Part shown: positions 24,520 to 34,850 of the stretch, piece by piece | Position numbering within the stretch: the stretch's first letter is position 1 | Layout: every line of letters begins with the position of its first letter | Source: Symbiodinium natans | Lineage: Eukaryota; Sar; Dinophyceae; Suessiales; Symbiodiniaceae | Direction: 5' to 3' | Assembly (NCBI GenBank): GCA_905221605.1 | Contig: CAJNDS010000348.1 | Span: 62,001 to 126,000 of the forward strand | Length of the DNA: 64,000 bases | Made by a program: the position numbers and the translations under genes | Notes under the pieces: model-generated | What the model saw: only the letters and a program-made list of their open reading frames with translations | What the model was told of the DNA's origin: nothing | The model's database searches: none

Positions 24520-24720
24520 ATTGCGGGCTGATGCTCATTTCTCGCGGTTCTTCAAGGGATTCGTAGGGAAGCAGCTGATACTCCACATCAGCGGACAGGT
24601 TGTCCAGGTCCGAGATGAAGGTCACCGCGAAGGCATGCAGCGCGAAGTCACTCGCACTCCCCGAGGTCACAATAAAGATCCGATAGAGGCTGTTGGCCAT
24701 GTAGCCTCGTGCTTGTGGAA
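24520..24720 (-). CDS. Possible exon, unknown protein
   Basis: The minus frame reads GYMANSLYRIFIVTSGSASD, then FALHAFAVTFISDLDNLSAD and VEYQLLPYESLEEPREM. The composition is protein-like, with a hydrophobic core and an acidic tail. No family is recognised and adjoining exons were not found. It lies just downstream of decayed retroelement sequence. Confidence 0.3.
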
Positions 24721-24799
24721 CGTGACACATCCCTCTTCTGGGTGCAAAAGGAAGCGGGGCAGGGTGGCAGAGGTAAACAGCAACTAGGGATATCAGTCG

Positions 24800-26240
24800 C
24801 TAGCGCCTTCCGCACCAAGTCACACATGCAGAAACGGAGCACGACTTCTGCCTGGCTGAGCCGCGGGGATGTCGTATTGCCTTCCCCTTCCGATAGCGGC
24901 TCCTGCCTCTGGTGGCCTGCGAGTCATTTATGCGCACGGTCCAGCGACTTTCGGACAGGTTCATGTCCCGGAGGTACACATGCTGGGCCACCCTGGCCCC
25001 AGCTTCACGGCAAATGCGTGCTGCAGCAACCTCGAGAGGGTACCCCCGCGGGCCCAGAACTCCACTGCGCTGCGCGATGATCCCCCAAAACGTCCAGGGT
25101 GGCGCCACAGCGGCAACGCCTGGCCGTGACTGGCAGCGGGAGGCGCAGCCGTCGGAGTAGCACCACTCGGAACGTCTCACTCGTCAAGTGCAACTCCGGG
25201 CAGGTGGGTATCACCGTCAAAACGCGGCCGGCCAAGGGCCCGGCCTGCGAGTGGAGCAGTGCCTGAGCAGCAGGGTCCAGTTGGTTCATCAAGCCTGCTT
25301 GCTCATCCACCGCCACCGCCTCGCATGCCAGGCGCTGCCAGACACGCATGAACAACTCCGGGTCGCCATGTCCGGCGCTGCCTCCCCGGCTACCACCGCA
25401 CCCCAAGTGTGCAGCTCCGCATCCAGGGTACGGAGAAACGCCTCGGCCTGTGAGGCCTCCGAGACCGCCCGGCCGGCACCAGCTCCCCCTAGCCCAAGCC
25501 GCCACACGAGGTCGTTGGCCAGGTCACGGTGCCGGTCACGAATGACAGGGAGGGTGTCCGCCCATGAAGCCCAGTAAGCTGCCTGTCGCAGCCGGCTCGC
25601 CATGTCGTTGTAAAGCAAAATTTGCCTGCCAGTTGCTTTCTGTGCAATTTGACAACAGCCGCGGCCCAATTGGGAATTCGCAACATTTGGAAAGCGAAGT
25701 TGTACTGACGTTGTGCAAGCTGGCGAGACCAGGTGTCCACAGGGTGTATGTGCAACGCTGCAGTCAGTCTGTGTTTCATGCGACTCATAGTGCTGTGCCA
25801 ATCTTCGTTTGCAACTCGCACCCAGCCAACCACAGAGCGAAGCATTCGTCGTTGCACTGCATCCAGTGCATGAATTTGTGATAGAGTCAACGGCAATACG
25901 TGTAATCCAAACAGAACGGTTGGAGTCAATACTGTATCGAAACATTTCAATGTCAATGCGATGGACACATGTTTGTTTGTAAGAATATGACGGTGTTTCC
26001 GAAACTTTGCCCATCCCACTTGGAACCTATGCTTGAGTTCTGTCTGACTGCGGCTTCGAAAATCCGCACTGATATGTCCCCAGTAAGCTGAGTGGCGTTG
26101 CTTCTCCGCAAACCCGAGTCCCAGTCTGGCCGTGCTGAGGGGGAGCTGTGCTCGACGGGCGCTAAGGTCGGGGAGGGGCATTTCACCATGCCCCCCCGCC
26201 AGCAGCCTCGCGGCAGCGCAGGACCGCGGCATCATAGGGG
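24800..26240 (-). pseudogene. Second R2-like retroelement remnant, split by a LINE fragment
   Basis: Minus-strand blocks: LPDLSARRAQLPLSTARLGL near 26.17 kb, then, after the nested insertion, AYWASWADTLPVIRDRHRD. These are followed by a long region with LDPAAQALLHSQAG and the zinc-finger start LLRRLRLPLPVTARRCRCG plus GDH. The order and wording match copy A at 22-24 kb, so this is the same family. After GVLGPRGYPLEVAAARICRE and VYLRDMNL the frame degenerates, and the C-terminal YPEL region is absent. Frameshifts separate the blocks. Not functional. Confidence 0.7.
25582..26080 (-). mobile_element. Nested 5'-truncated LINE 3' fragment with 12-bp target duplication
   Basis: A 499-bp insert encoding the C-terminal end of a different LINE: HRHILTNKHVSIALTLKCF, then LTPTVLFGLHVLPLTLSQI, RRMLRSVVGWVRV and VDTWSRQLAQRQYNFAFQM. 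It interrupts the R2-like frame exactly at HSAYW/ASWADT. The 12 bases CAGCTTACTGGG (minus strand) occur on both sides (25570-25581 and about 26081-26092), the expected target-site duplication. I see no poly-A tail at its 3' end. Confidence 0.75.
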
Positions 26241-26254
26241 GTTCTACGTCTGTA

Positions 26255-26400
26255 TGTAGGGGGGTGGGACCCCCATTTCAGCTGCTGAAATGGGGGGGTG
26301 AGGGGCTGAGATGCAGGGGTGCAGCCCCATTTCCGGGAGCAGCCCCGGGGTGCAGGGTTTCTTTGCTGAAATGGGGGGGTCCGGGTTTCACCTCTTGAAG
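26255..26400. repeat. Palindrome-rich GCTGAAATGGGGG block
   Basis: A perfect 13-bp inverted repeat with a 1-base centre spans 26270-26296 (CCCCCATTTCAGC, T, then GCTGAAATGGGGG). Further GCTGAAATGGGGG and CCCCATTTC words recur at about 26323 and 26365, and GGCTGAAAT variants extend to 26.80 kb. Confidence 0.75.
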
Positions 26401-26859
26401 AGAGAATCTTGAGACAGCTTTGCCGGTGTCTCATGTTAAAGGCCGGCAACCAGGGGAATGGGTAAAACAGTCCCTGTGTTACACCCCGGACATAGGAAAG
26501 TGTTTTCACAAGGGTGCCTCCTGGGGTCTGCGAAGCACCCTTAATTTTGTTAGGGAATGGCTCTGCGCTGCATGCAGCACTCCTATATGCATTTCAGTGT
26601 GAGACACGGTGAGACGAACCTTTCCCAGGCCATGTCGTTTGGGGTTTCGGCCATGAGTCCAGGCCGGTCCAGGTATCTGGGCATAGGGTTTGGGAAGATC
26701 CTGTCGGGGCTTCGGGCCTGCTGTGCTGTACACGATATGGTTGCTGCGAGGTTGGCTGAAATGCCCAGTGCAGGGGGGTATTTCATCTACACAGACCTTG
26801 GCTGAAATCGTGTAGAGGGGGTTCGAGACCCCCCAAAAAAACTGGCACGTACGACCCCC

Positions 26860-27400
26860 TATGCGGCATCATGCTTGGCGGCGAAGTCTGCCGTGTCGGA
26901 GGGCGGCACGGTCCGTACCAAGTAGTACAGCAGCAACAGCCATGTTGACTGCAGGTGGGGCACGTGCGGGAGTTGCTGGAGCAGGCAATCCTGTTTGCGC
27001 AAACGCTGCGCGAGCTTTTCGGCGACGAACTCCCGGCTTCCGATACACCACGCCCTGCTGGGCTTCTGCGAGCGCCCAACTTCCGGTCCAACAGGGGTTG
27101 GCAGGGTCCTCGGTGGGGAGCTGGGCGAGCAGCCCTGGTGGTTCTTCACCTGCGGAGTTCCACGCACGCGTCTTGCCCAGACGCACCTGGATGTTCGTGT
27201 GGCGTGCGAGGGCTTCCCGAACGTGGCCGAACTGGCTCGCGGTGCGATCGAGGGAACCCGTCTGTGCTGGCCCAGGGCGAACAGGCAAGGCATCAACGGA
27301 TCACCTTGCTCTCCGCCTTCCCCTTGCCGCACTTCGTGAGCCCGGCCCTGCTCGTCATAAAAGATGTAAACGGACTGTAAACGCATGGGGCCAAGAGGAA
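26860..27400 (-). pseudogene. RT fragment (third retroelement copy)
   Basis: The minus strand reads SVYIFYDEQGRAHEVRQGEG, then GEQGDPLMPCLFALGQH (RT motif B region). In another frame it continues with HTNIQVRLGKTRAWNSAGEE and, in a third, LPHVPHLQSTWLLLLYYLV. This is the RT palm-to-thumb segment with at least two frameshifts, and the catalytic FxDD box is lost. The 5' side abuts the hairpin satellite directly. Confidence 0.65.
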
Positions 27401-27419
27401 CTCGCGGCGTTGCGCGCGC

Positions 27420-28250
27420 AGCGTCCTTCAAGAGCCACTTTTCTCGAAAAGCCACTTTTCTCGAAAAACCACTTTTCTCGAAAAGTGACTTTTCTCGTGG
27501 CGTGTGCGCGCGCCGCGTCCCTGAAAAGCCACTTTTCTCGAAAAGTGACTTTTCTCGCGGTGTTGGAGCGCGCCGCGTCCCTGAAAAAACCCTTTTCTCG
27601 AAAAGCCACTTTTCTCGAGAAGCCACTTTTTGCGAAAAGTAACTTTTTTCGTGGCGTTGGAGCACACAGCGTCCCTGAAAAATAGGTTTTCTCGAAAAAC
27701 CACTTTTTGCGAAAAGTAACTTTTTTCGTGGCGTTGGAGCACACAGCGTCCCTGAAAAATAGGTTTTCTCGAAAAACCACTTTTTGCGAAAAGTAACTTT
27801 TTTCGTGGCGTTGGAGCACACAGCGTCCCTGAAAAATAGGTTTTCTCGAAAAACCACTTTTTGCGAAAAGTAACTTTTCTCGTGGCGTTGGAGCGCGTGG
27901 CATCTCTGAAAAGCCACTTTTCTCGAAAAGCCACCTTTCTCGAAAAGCCACTTTGTGCGAAAAGTGACTTTTCTCGCGACGTTGGAGCGTGTCCGTGAAA
28001 AGCCACTTTTCCCAAAAAGCCACTTTTTGAAAAACTACTATTTGCGAAAAGTGAGGGTTCAGGGTTAAGGTTTAGGGTTTGGGGTTTCAGAAGGGTTTAG
28101 GGTTGAGGGTTAGTAGGGTTCAGGGTTTAGGGTTTCGTGTTGAGGGTTGGAGCGCGCGGTGTCTGCCAAAAGCCACTTTTCCCGAAAAGCCACTTTTCTT
28201 GAAAAGGCACCTTTTGCGAAAAGTGACTTTACTCATTGAAAGCCGGAAAA
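27420..28250. repeat. Hairpin satellite based on CCACTTTTCTCGAAAAG, with a 77-bp higher-order unit
   Basis: The basic word is 17 bp, CCACTTTTCTCGAAAAG. It contains the near-palindrome GAAAAG-CCA-CTTTTC, so single strands can fold repeatedly. Between 27631 and 27861 a 77-bp unit is repeated three times, apparently identically (TGCGAAAAGT recurs at 27631, 27708, 27785 and 27862). More degenerate units flank it to about 28.25 kb. Few stops occur in any minus-strand frame, giving long spurious proteins with EKSGFSRK and FREKWLF repeats. The family is not recognised. Confidence 0.85.
28048..28150 (+). repeat. Interstitial telomere-like repeats (degenerate TTTAGGG)
   Basis: Several TTTAGGG and GGGTTTAGGG words are mixed with TTCAGGG, TTGAGGG and TTAGTAGGG variants on the plus strand, embedded in the hairpin satellite. 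TTTAGGG is the plant-type repeat reported for dinoflagellate telomeres. The degeneracy suggests an old internal tract rather than a chromosome end. Confidence 0.75.
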
Positions 28251-28569
28251 GGTAGTGTGTCCGTTGCGGGTGGATTGAGTTTGTGCACCCACTTCTCTCC
28301 TCTGTTCACAGGACTACTAAGTCAGCAATGTTAAGCTTGGAGATTCTAATTTATTGGGTTCGAGGTTTAGGGGGCTCTGAGGTAGTTAGTGAATCCCTAA
28401 TCGTCGAAGAATTTCGAGAGCCTAATGCTCTTAATCTTCGACAGCGACTCTGTCAGGCTGTGAACCCCGCTACTAAAATTCCACAATCCCCCGTGGGTGC
28501 CTTGCCGTGCCATCTCAGAGAAGCGGAAAAGGGAGGTGTAGAGGTTCTCTTGGTTGCTTCAATGGTGGG

Positions 28570-29140
28570 CGCCGTGTCACTTAGTGCCGACGCGTTGCAT
28601 GTTCTCGAGCACGCCGCTACGTGTTTGGCCCGCGCCGACGTGCGGCATTTGCGGAAGCGGTCGCTTGGGCGCGGATGACGGCACTGCGTAAGCCTGCGGG
28701 GGGCGTGCGGGGATAGCCACGCGCGGGCGACGTCTTCCGCCGCCTCGTGTCGCGTACACTCGCGCACCTTTGGGCGCCCGTATTCGACGCGGCCACGCGC
28801 CCCTTCCAGTATGCGCTCCAGGCCCGGGCCGGTTCTGACGCGCTGGCTGGCCAAGTCCGCGCAGCGCTGGAGCTCCACACGGATTGCACGCTCGTGTCCC
28901 TGGACGGCCGCAGCGCGTACGACACGATCTCGCGCGCATGGTTCCTCACCGCGCTCCGCGACGTCGCGCCGGAGCTCTTGCCTTTCGTGCGGCTGTTTTA
29001 CGGGCAGGCCTCCACCTATTGCTGGTGGGACTGCCATGGTCGCTGCTGCGAGATCCGCCGAGGGGAGGGCTGCGAGCAGGGGGACCCCCTCCCGGCCCTC
29101 CCTCGGCCAACACGGCGGTCTCCTGGCGGCCGCGTCCCGT
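28570..29140 (+). pseudogene. RT fragment on the plus strand (fourth copy)
   Basis: The frame reads MTALRKPAGGVRG, a stop, DVFRRLVSRTLAHLWAPVF, then PFQYALQARAGSDALAGQV, CTLVSLDGRSAYDTISRAW (RT motif A, catalytic Asp), FVRLFYGQASTYCWWD and GEGCEQGDPL (motif B). It is lost by a frameshift before motif C. An in-frame TAG lies at about 28722. The orientation is opposite to the RT fragment at 26.9-27.4 kb, so the two RT pieces point away from the satellite between them. Confidence 0.7.
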
Positions 29141-30570
29141 TAGCAGCCACACGAACGCCTCGTGTCTGCATCACGAAGCGCTCCCATCACACGCGTCAAT
29201 TTTTGGCGGCCTGCTTGCGAGGTCGCGAGGATTGTGACGGGGGCGGTCGTAGCAATGCCGTGGGCGTTTGCCCGGCCGCTGCAGCCAGCGCTGTGAGTTC
29301 CGCCTCCCCTCCCTCGGCCGCGCAAGTCAGCAACTCCCGTGCAGCCGTCGCCCAGGCAGGGGCCGGCACTGCACGCGCCGCGAATCGCAATCCCAAGGCT
29401 GCCGCCAACAATGCCCCAAGTAGCACACCTGCACACAGCCAGCCCCAGCAGTGCGAACAAGGCCCCCATCCGTGTGGGAAGTTTTTTGTTGGAAGTAACG
29501 CGGCGGCACGAACTCTAGTTTGGGACATCGAGATTGGTACGAGAGTGCCGAGCGTGGCTCATCTTGCGAAATCAACGGAAAGTGGCCGTACCGAAGTTGG
29601 CCATCCGGCGGGACCATGTAAAGGGCGAACGTCGTGGGTACTGAGGCCATTGAGGCCAATTGAGCCAAATTGAGGCCACTGAAGATGAAGTTTGGTGGAG
29701 CCGCCCACGAACAACCATGGATAAGAAAACAACCCGCAAGACTTCTGGGAGGAGACAGAAGTTGCTGTACCCCGCATCGGACCGCGCACAGTACCACCCA
29801 TGCCCATCACCGAATGGCCGGGACGCCCACCAAGTTCCGCCGAGGCGTCATCTGTGACGACAAGAGGCCAGCTAGCAGAAAGCAAAAACTCCTGCCATGA
29901 CGAATACAGCCGTCCTCTTGTCACTTGCATATGTGACATATGTGGCGGGGGTGCTTGTTAACAGCGGGGTCTATGGCAGCAAGGAACACTGACAAGGAAG
30001 TCTATACGATGTTGTGCTAGCGCTCAAAACCGACGTCAAGATCGGTGGGCCGATTTGAATGCTGGATCGATCCTTCTGATCCTTTAACCAAGCCTCATCC
30101 TTCTGCCTCCTTGCGCGTTGTTCTGTTCCAAGGAACGTGGGGCGTACTTTTGCCCGGTTCCCAGACGAATAATCGGGACATTGGACCGCCAAGCTCAAGC
30201 CGAACCTGAATCGACAAGTGAAGCGGTTCTTGCAACTGTCCCTCCACACAAGGCCCTGCACGGAAGGCTGGTATGTGCAACTAGAACCCCGTCCATGACG
30301 AAGCAAGCTTCCGCTGTGTCCAATGTCTCTTGCATGCAACAAATGGAAACTCATGTGAATCACACCCTGCACATCCCTGCACATCCCTGCACACTGGCCT
30401 TCACTAGCCACATTTCGTTCTCTCAGGCTTCGGGTGGCCAGGGGTCGCTCCCCGAAGTCACCAAAAAGACTCGGCAGCCCGCATCTTTTTCGTGCGGTGG
30501 CCGTAGCCTTTTGCAATCTGGGTCATCTCTGCTACTGAACCTTGCAGATCTGCTCAGTCTGGCAAGTTCA
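29141..30570. other. No gene recognised
   Basis: Short frames only. A minus-strand tract near 29.64-29.69 kb repeats GGCCTCAAT-like words. A 10-bp repeat (ACATCCCTGC, three units) lies at 30361-30390. Confidence 0.45.
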
Positions 30571-30572
30571 TG

Positions 30573-30926
30573 TCATCGGTGTCCTGCATTGCTGGCATAG
30601 CTGAAAATTGCTGGAAAGCCTTCGACACGACAGTCTTCGAAGACACAGACAGAGCATCTTAGCCAGAGGTCGAGTCGGTGGAGTTCTTTGTCCCGGTCCA
30701 TCGTTTGCAGCGTTTCCGTGAACAGCTGGTTCATCTTCTGCGCAACTAAATTCAAATCCTCCCGGGCGCAGCTTTCTGCTTGTTGCATCTGGCCTGATGG
30801 CACATGCTCTCGTTTGACAATGCTCTGGTCCCCCAGCTTTGCTCCAAGCCGGCCCCAAGCACGATCGAAGTCGTCGGCACCCACCTTCCATTTCACAACT
30901 GCGCACATGTGCGCAAATTTGTGCAA
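30573..30926 (-). CDS. Possible exon, helical protein
   Basis: The minus frame reads FAHMCAVVKWKVGADDFDRA, then GAKLGDQSIVKREHVPSGQ, REDLNLVAQKMNQLFTETL and DRDKELHRLDLWLRCSVC. It has the charge pattern of a helical cytoplasmic protein. No domain is recognised. The ends are undefined, because splice sites on either side are ambiguous. Orientation agrees with the confident genes. Confidence 0.35.
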   Translation of the reverse strand: MHKFAHMCAVVKWKVGADDFDRAWGRLGAKLGDQSIVKREHVPSGQMQQAESCAREDLNLVAQKMNQLFTETLQTMDRDKELHRLDLWLRCSVCVFEDCRVEGFPAIFSYASNAGHR

Positions 30927-33249
30927 GTTGCGTTGAACTTTTGCTTTCTACTTCCAGAGCTGCGCGAGCTCCAGTGCAATGCCTAAGCCCCGCACGCCGA
31001 GGCTAACGAGGCCATCCCGCAATCGATCCTGGCATGCTGTTGAGGAAAGGAAAGGAAAAAGGAAGGGAAAGGAAAGGAAAGAAAATGGTCAAAAAAGAGC
31101 CACGAAAAGAGCCCCAAGAGGAGTGCGAAGACACGGCGGCTTTGCCAGTTTCTTCCTTGGATCTACTGGCACCTCATCATCCAAGCGCTTGGGGGCGTTT
31201 TCTGCACGTAGATCCGCGCCTTGGCATGTTGCTTTGCTGTTATGTTCTATTTCAGCGTGACTGTGGCGTCGCCCTGCTTGGTGTTCAACGAACTGCGGTC
31301 ATGGTGGTCACGTGGGACTGTAAACAACTCGTAGTTAACATGTAGCAGGGAACCGGAGTTCGTAGCAAACGCTTGGGTTGGGTGCCCTACCACCCAAGAA
31401 CTTCTTCTCCTTGGAGACATTCGTGCAGTTTCCTCCGACTGCTACATCTGGTAAACCCACATCACCCAAAGCCCAATCTCAGCAAACGCCAATGCCATCA
31501 CGACCTTTCTGGCATCCCGGGATCTTCATGAACTCTTCCCAGTCGTATGCCTGCAACACCAGCTCAGCTATGCGGGGCTTTGTCTAACCCGTGCGCCATA
31601 CAATCATAAGCTGAAAAGTCACATATTCGCACATCGTTGTGCAGGATCATCCGGTGCCTTCTTGTCAGGACAGCAGGCCCAGTACTTCGCTGTCTCGTGG
31701 AAGACCGGTGGAAGCCGGTGGTGGACACACCTCGTCTGCAGCCGACAGTGAGGTTCAGCCGTCAGAGCATGTCAGAGTTGCAGCTAGCGACGAGTGGCTT
31801 GCCGTGCAAAAGATTGGAAAAGCAAACACTTGGTAAGCGAAGAACGCCGTTTGGTCTGCGCATCTTGGATCGAAGAACCTGCCCAGACGAAACCGACTGA
31901 GCCAGAGCCGCTATAGCCGCAAAAGCCAGCATTGACTTTGGAGCATTGACTTTGGCTCAGGCAGGGACTTGTTGCATCCAAAGTTCTTGCAGCGCACGTG
32001 CTCGGGCGGCCTCGGCACGACGTCGCCTCGGATCGACAAAATGCATCGGCAAAGAGCCGGAGCCCAAGTCAAAACATGTCAAACAAGGAGCTATGATAAG
32101 CTGGGTCAGGGGCCAGAAGTCATGGGGCCGATGGCGACCCGCCAAGCTCGATTCTCACTTCTTGTTGCGGACAGGCAAAAAGAAAACTCAGAACTGTTGC
32201 AGGAAACAGAACTCACTATGGCACACGCTATGGACTCCACAACTCTCCGCGGCTGCGTAAAGGAAGTCTGCTCCCCCTCTGGTTCTTCAATGCTATCCCT
32301 CTCATGCCCCGTGGGCGATCGTCTTCTGCAATTCCTGTGTAAGACATAGCTACAAGGTCTTGTGGCGAGCGCACGATCTTCTCACACTCGGGTTTGAAGT
32401 GCATCTGTGGGACTGACACGTAGTGACTCCCCTCTCTCTTTCTCTCGCAGTCTTTCTTGTGCTCCTCTTCTTCTATACGTACCATTGCTAGACATTTTCG
32501 AACGCGTAGCCGAGGCTAGTGATGCAGCGGAGCACGCCCGGGCAATGCGAAGGCATCAACCCCTCGATGAGGTGCTTACAGAGTCCGGATACTGCTCACG
32601 CTGGTAGTCGATTGCAGTAAAGCACACTGCGAGATGCCCACGCAAACCACATCAGCTGAGATGGAAGATCATCTACACCTGCCCTTGTCTCCGCCCTCAG
32701 GCACGCAACGATGGGCAACAGCAACACTTCTACCATTCTAGTCATCGCGCCCTCAGTACAAAGGCTTGATCGGCGTCTCAGCCCAGTAAGGCTTCACACG
32801 AGCCTGCCGATGCCACGTGACAAAGGCCGCTCAACGGATATAAGCTGGTGCAACGCACATGGCAAGCTGGCCTGAACAGCTACCATGCCTTTGATGGCCT
32901 CCTCTCCTGTACAACTGTCAGAGCGGCATACTGTAGCTGCTACTGTAGCTGAGTTCAGGGACCATCTGTATCATCAACACAGTCACACAGTCCTATTCGA
33001 ATGTCTGCCAGCTCGCCGCCTGTGTACTCCAGCCTGCGAGGGAGAAGTCTGAAGATGGCCAACCCGACGCAGCCACTTCGCTAAGAACCGAGCAGTTTGC
33101 GCGTCAGTGGCTGCAGGCTTACGTTCTGCGCCAAGCGCTTTGCGCGGCCAGCAGCCGTCGGGGCGCAAAGCCTAAGAGTGCAACAGCAAGCCAGCCTAGT
33201 GATCTTGGCTTGGAGTTTCATGTATTAAGCCTTGGGCTTTTAATGTTGA
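30927..33249. other. Gene-poor stretch
   Basis: Contains a purine-rich GGAAAGGAAA tract at about 31.04-31.09 kb and short open frames on both strands. I see no supported exon, RNA gene or mobile element. Confidence 0.45.
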
Positions 33250-33730
33250 TCACGAGTCCGACGCGTCTTGCTCATGAACTATAGCACTACTGGTAGGACC
33301 TGCTAGGAAGAGCCGACGTGCGCAGTGGGGCTGAGGATGCTCAGTTCCTGACGTGACCTTCTCGCAGATGTCTTTCATGTAGTCGGAAAACTCACTTTCC
33401 TCTTCCACCACCTCTGTTGGCTCTGATACCAGAGGCATGGGCGTTCTAAGTATGCTTGCAGGCGTCTTGCAGAGAGCTTCTACGGGTTTGGTCCCTTGAA
33501 GAACGAACAGCTGGAATCCCTGGACTGCTACATGCTCGATGCTATGCGGTGCTGTATCGAGAGGAAGGCTGGCACAAAAGTACCCTGGGTAAGGACGCAG
33601 CATCAGAGATGAGGCCCATCCTAAGGCAAGCATTTCGAGCACCTTCTCACGAGCATGGCATAACAAGCTGAGCTTTGAGCCTCTTTGCCTGCTCGGCAGA
33701 AATATTTTCAGCCTTCGCTGCAGCTGCACG
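33250..33730 (-). CDS. Possible exon(s), unknown protein
   Basis: The minus frame includes REKVLEMLALGWASSLML, YPGYFCASLPLDTAPHS, VAVQGFQLFVLQGTKPVEAL and an acidic segment EEESEFSDYMKDICEKVTSG. The composition is protein-like and the frame is 159 codons. No family is recognised. The upstream frame to 33.95 kb (MSASLARTARQPLIAQVG) may be a second exon. Confidence 0.3.
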
Positions 33731-34199
33731 GTGGCGGCATTTGTTGTGTGCGGAAATGAACATCTTCTCGCGTCTCAAGAATCTCGGCCAACCGGCCATA
33801 CAGAGCAATCGCTTGGCAAATGCAGGTCCGACCTGAGCAATCAGTGGCTGCCTAGCTGTCCTGGCCAGGGACGCTGACATGGCCTTTCGCGTCACAAAGG
33901 GCGCAAGAGCCGCAGGGCAGAAGCCCAACTTCACCTTTGAAGCAACAGACCGGCCCACACACGCCTACGATTTCCTTGCGACTCTGAATTCAGTCCCCCC
34001 CCCCCCCCCTGCGCCTCTGAACAAGTGAAACGCGCTGCGCTCGCAGCCAGAACCATGTCACCTTCGTCTGCACTGAAGATAAGGCACTTTGCATATGCTT
34101 GCAATATCAGCAGATCCAAAAAGAGTCGGGGCCCAAGCAGGCACAGAGCAGGCCGATACCACTGCCCATCGCAGAGCCCTGCCCACAAGCATCAGATAG

Positions 34200-34850
34200 T
34201 GCAGGGGCGGCAGTGCACTTGAAGAGAGTGGGGCATGTGTTGCCTGCGCCAGGCCGACCGTAAACTGTGGCAGGCTTTGGAACCAGAACAGGAATTTCAT
34301 GAAGCCGATCGCCGCCTGCATGTTGCCGCAGAATCCGCAGAGCGCATCCCACAGAGCGACTCCACTAAAGAGCCCGGCAGCGCCTTCCGGTCATCCCTCT
34401 CCGACATGGCCAAAGCATCAAAGAAATGCTTTGGGTCTCCGCCGGCCTCAGCCCAGAAAGCCCAGCAACCCCTATCGTACCTACACCTAAACCCCTCAGC
34501 GCATAAAACTGCTTCCCTCCACCCTGAGCAGCCCACACAGAACATGCTGCCCTCGGCACGCAAGACCACAATCCGAATATCCCGACCTGGACAAGGTCAG
34601 GAGACGTCCTACTTATGACTCCTCCACGTTGACCATCTTTGACGCCTCTACTTGGTACTATGACCGCCCAGCACACTATGACCTCATATTGGCAGACAGC
34701 CGAGCAGCGGTTGTGGAGCTCGCAGGTGGCGTCTTGGAGCGCTTGGGACATGGACTCGTTCAGCGCGTTGTTAGCCTCGGGCCTCCAACCAAGAGCAAGC
34801 AACTGTGCGCACAACATGCTGAACGACCCCTTTCTTTGTATGTCTTGCAC
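34200..34850 (-). CDS. Possible exon fragments, unknown protein
   Basis: Minus-strand segments QAAIGFMKFLFWFQSLPQFT (hydrophobic) and LLALGWRPEANNALNESMSQ lie in different frames and could be separate exons of one gene. No family motif. Confidence is low because both strands are open over much of the region. Confidence 0.18.

Noticed and set aside
26859-28023. Minus-strand open frames of 195 to 352 codons with EKSGFSRK-type repeats
   Set aside because: They come from the stop-poor hairpin satellite. All three frames give similar repeats because the unit is 77 bp, which argues against selection for one protein.
29640-29690. Minus-strand TTTGGCTCAA word resembling the dinoflagellate spliced leader
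   Set aside because: Only about ten bases match, within a local GGCCTCAAT repeat, and no gene begins downstream.
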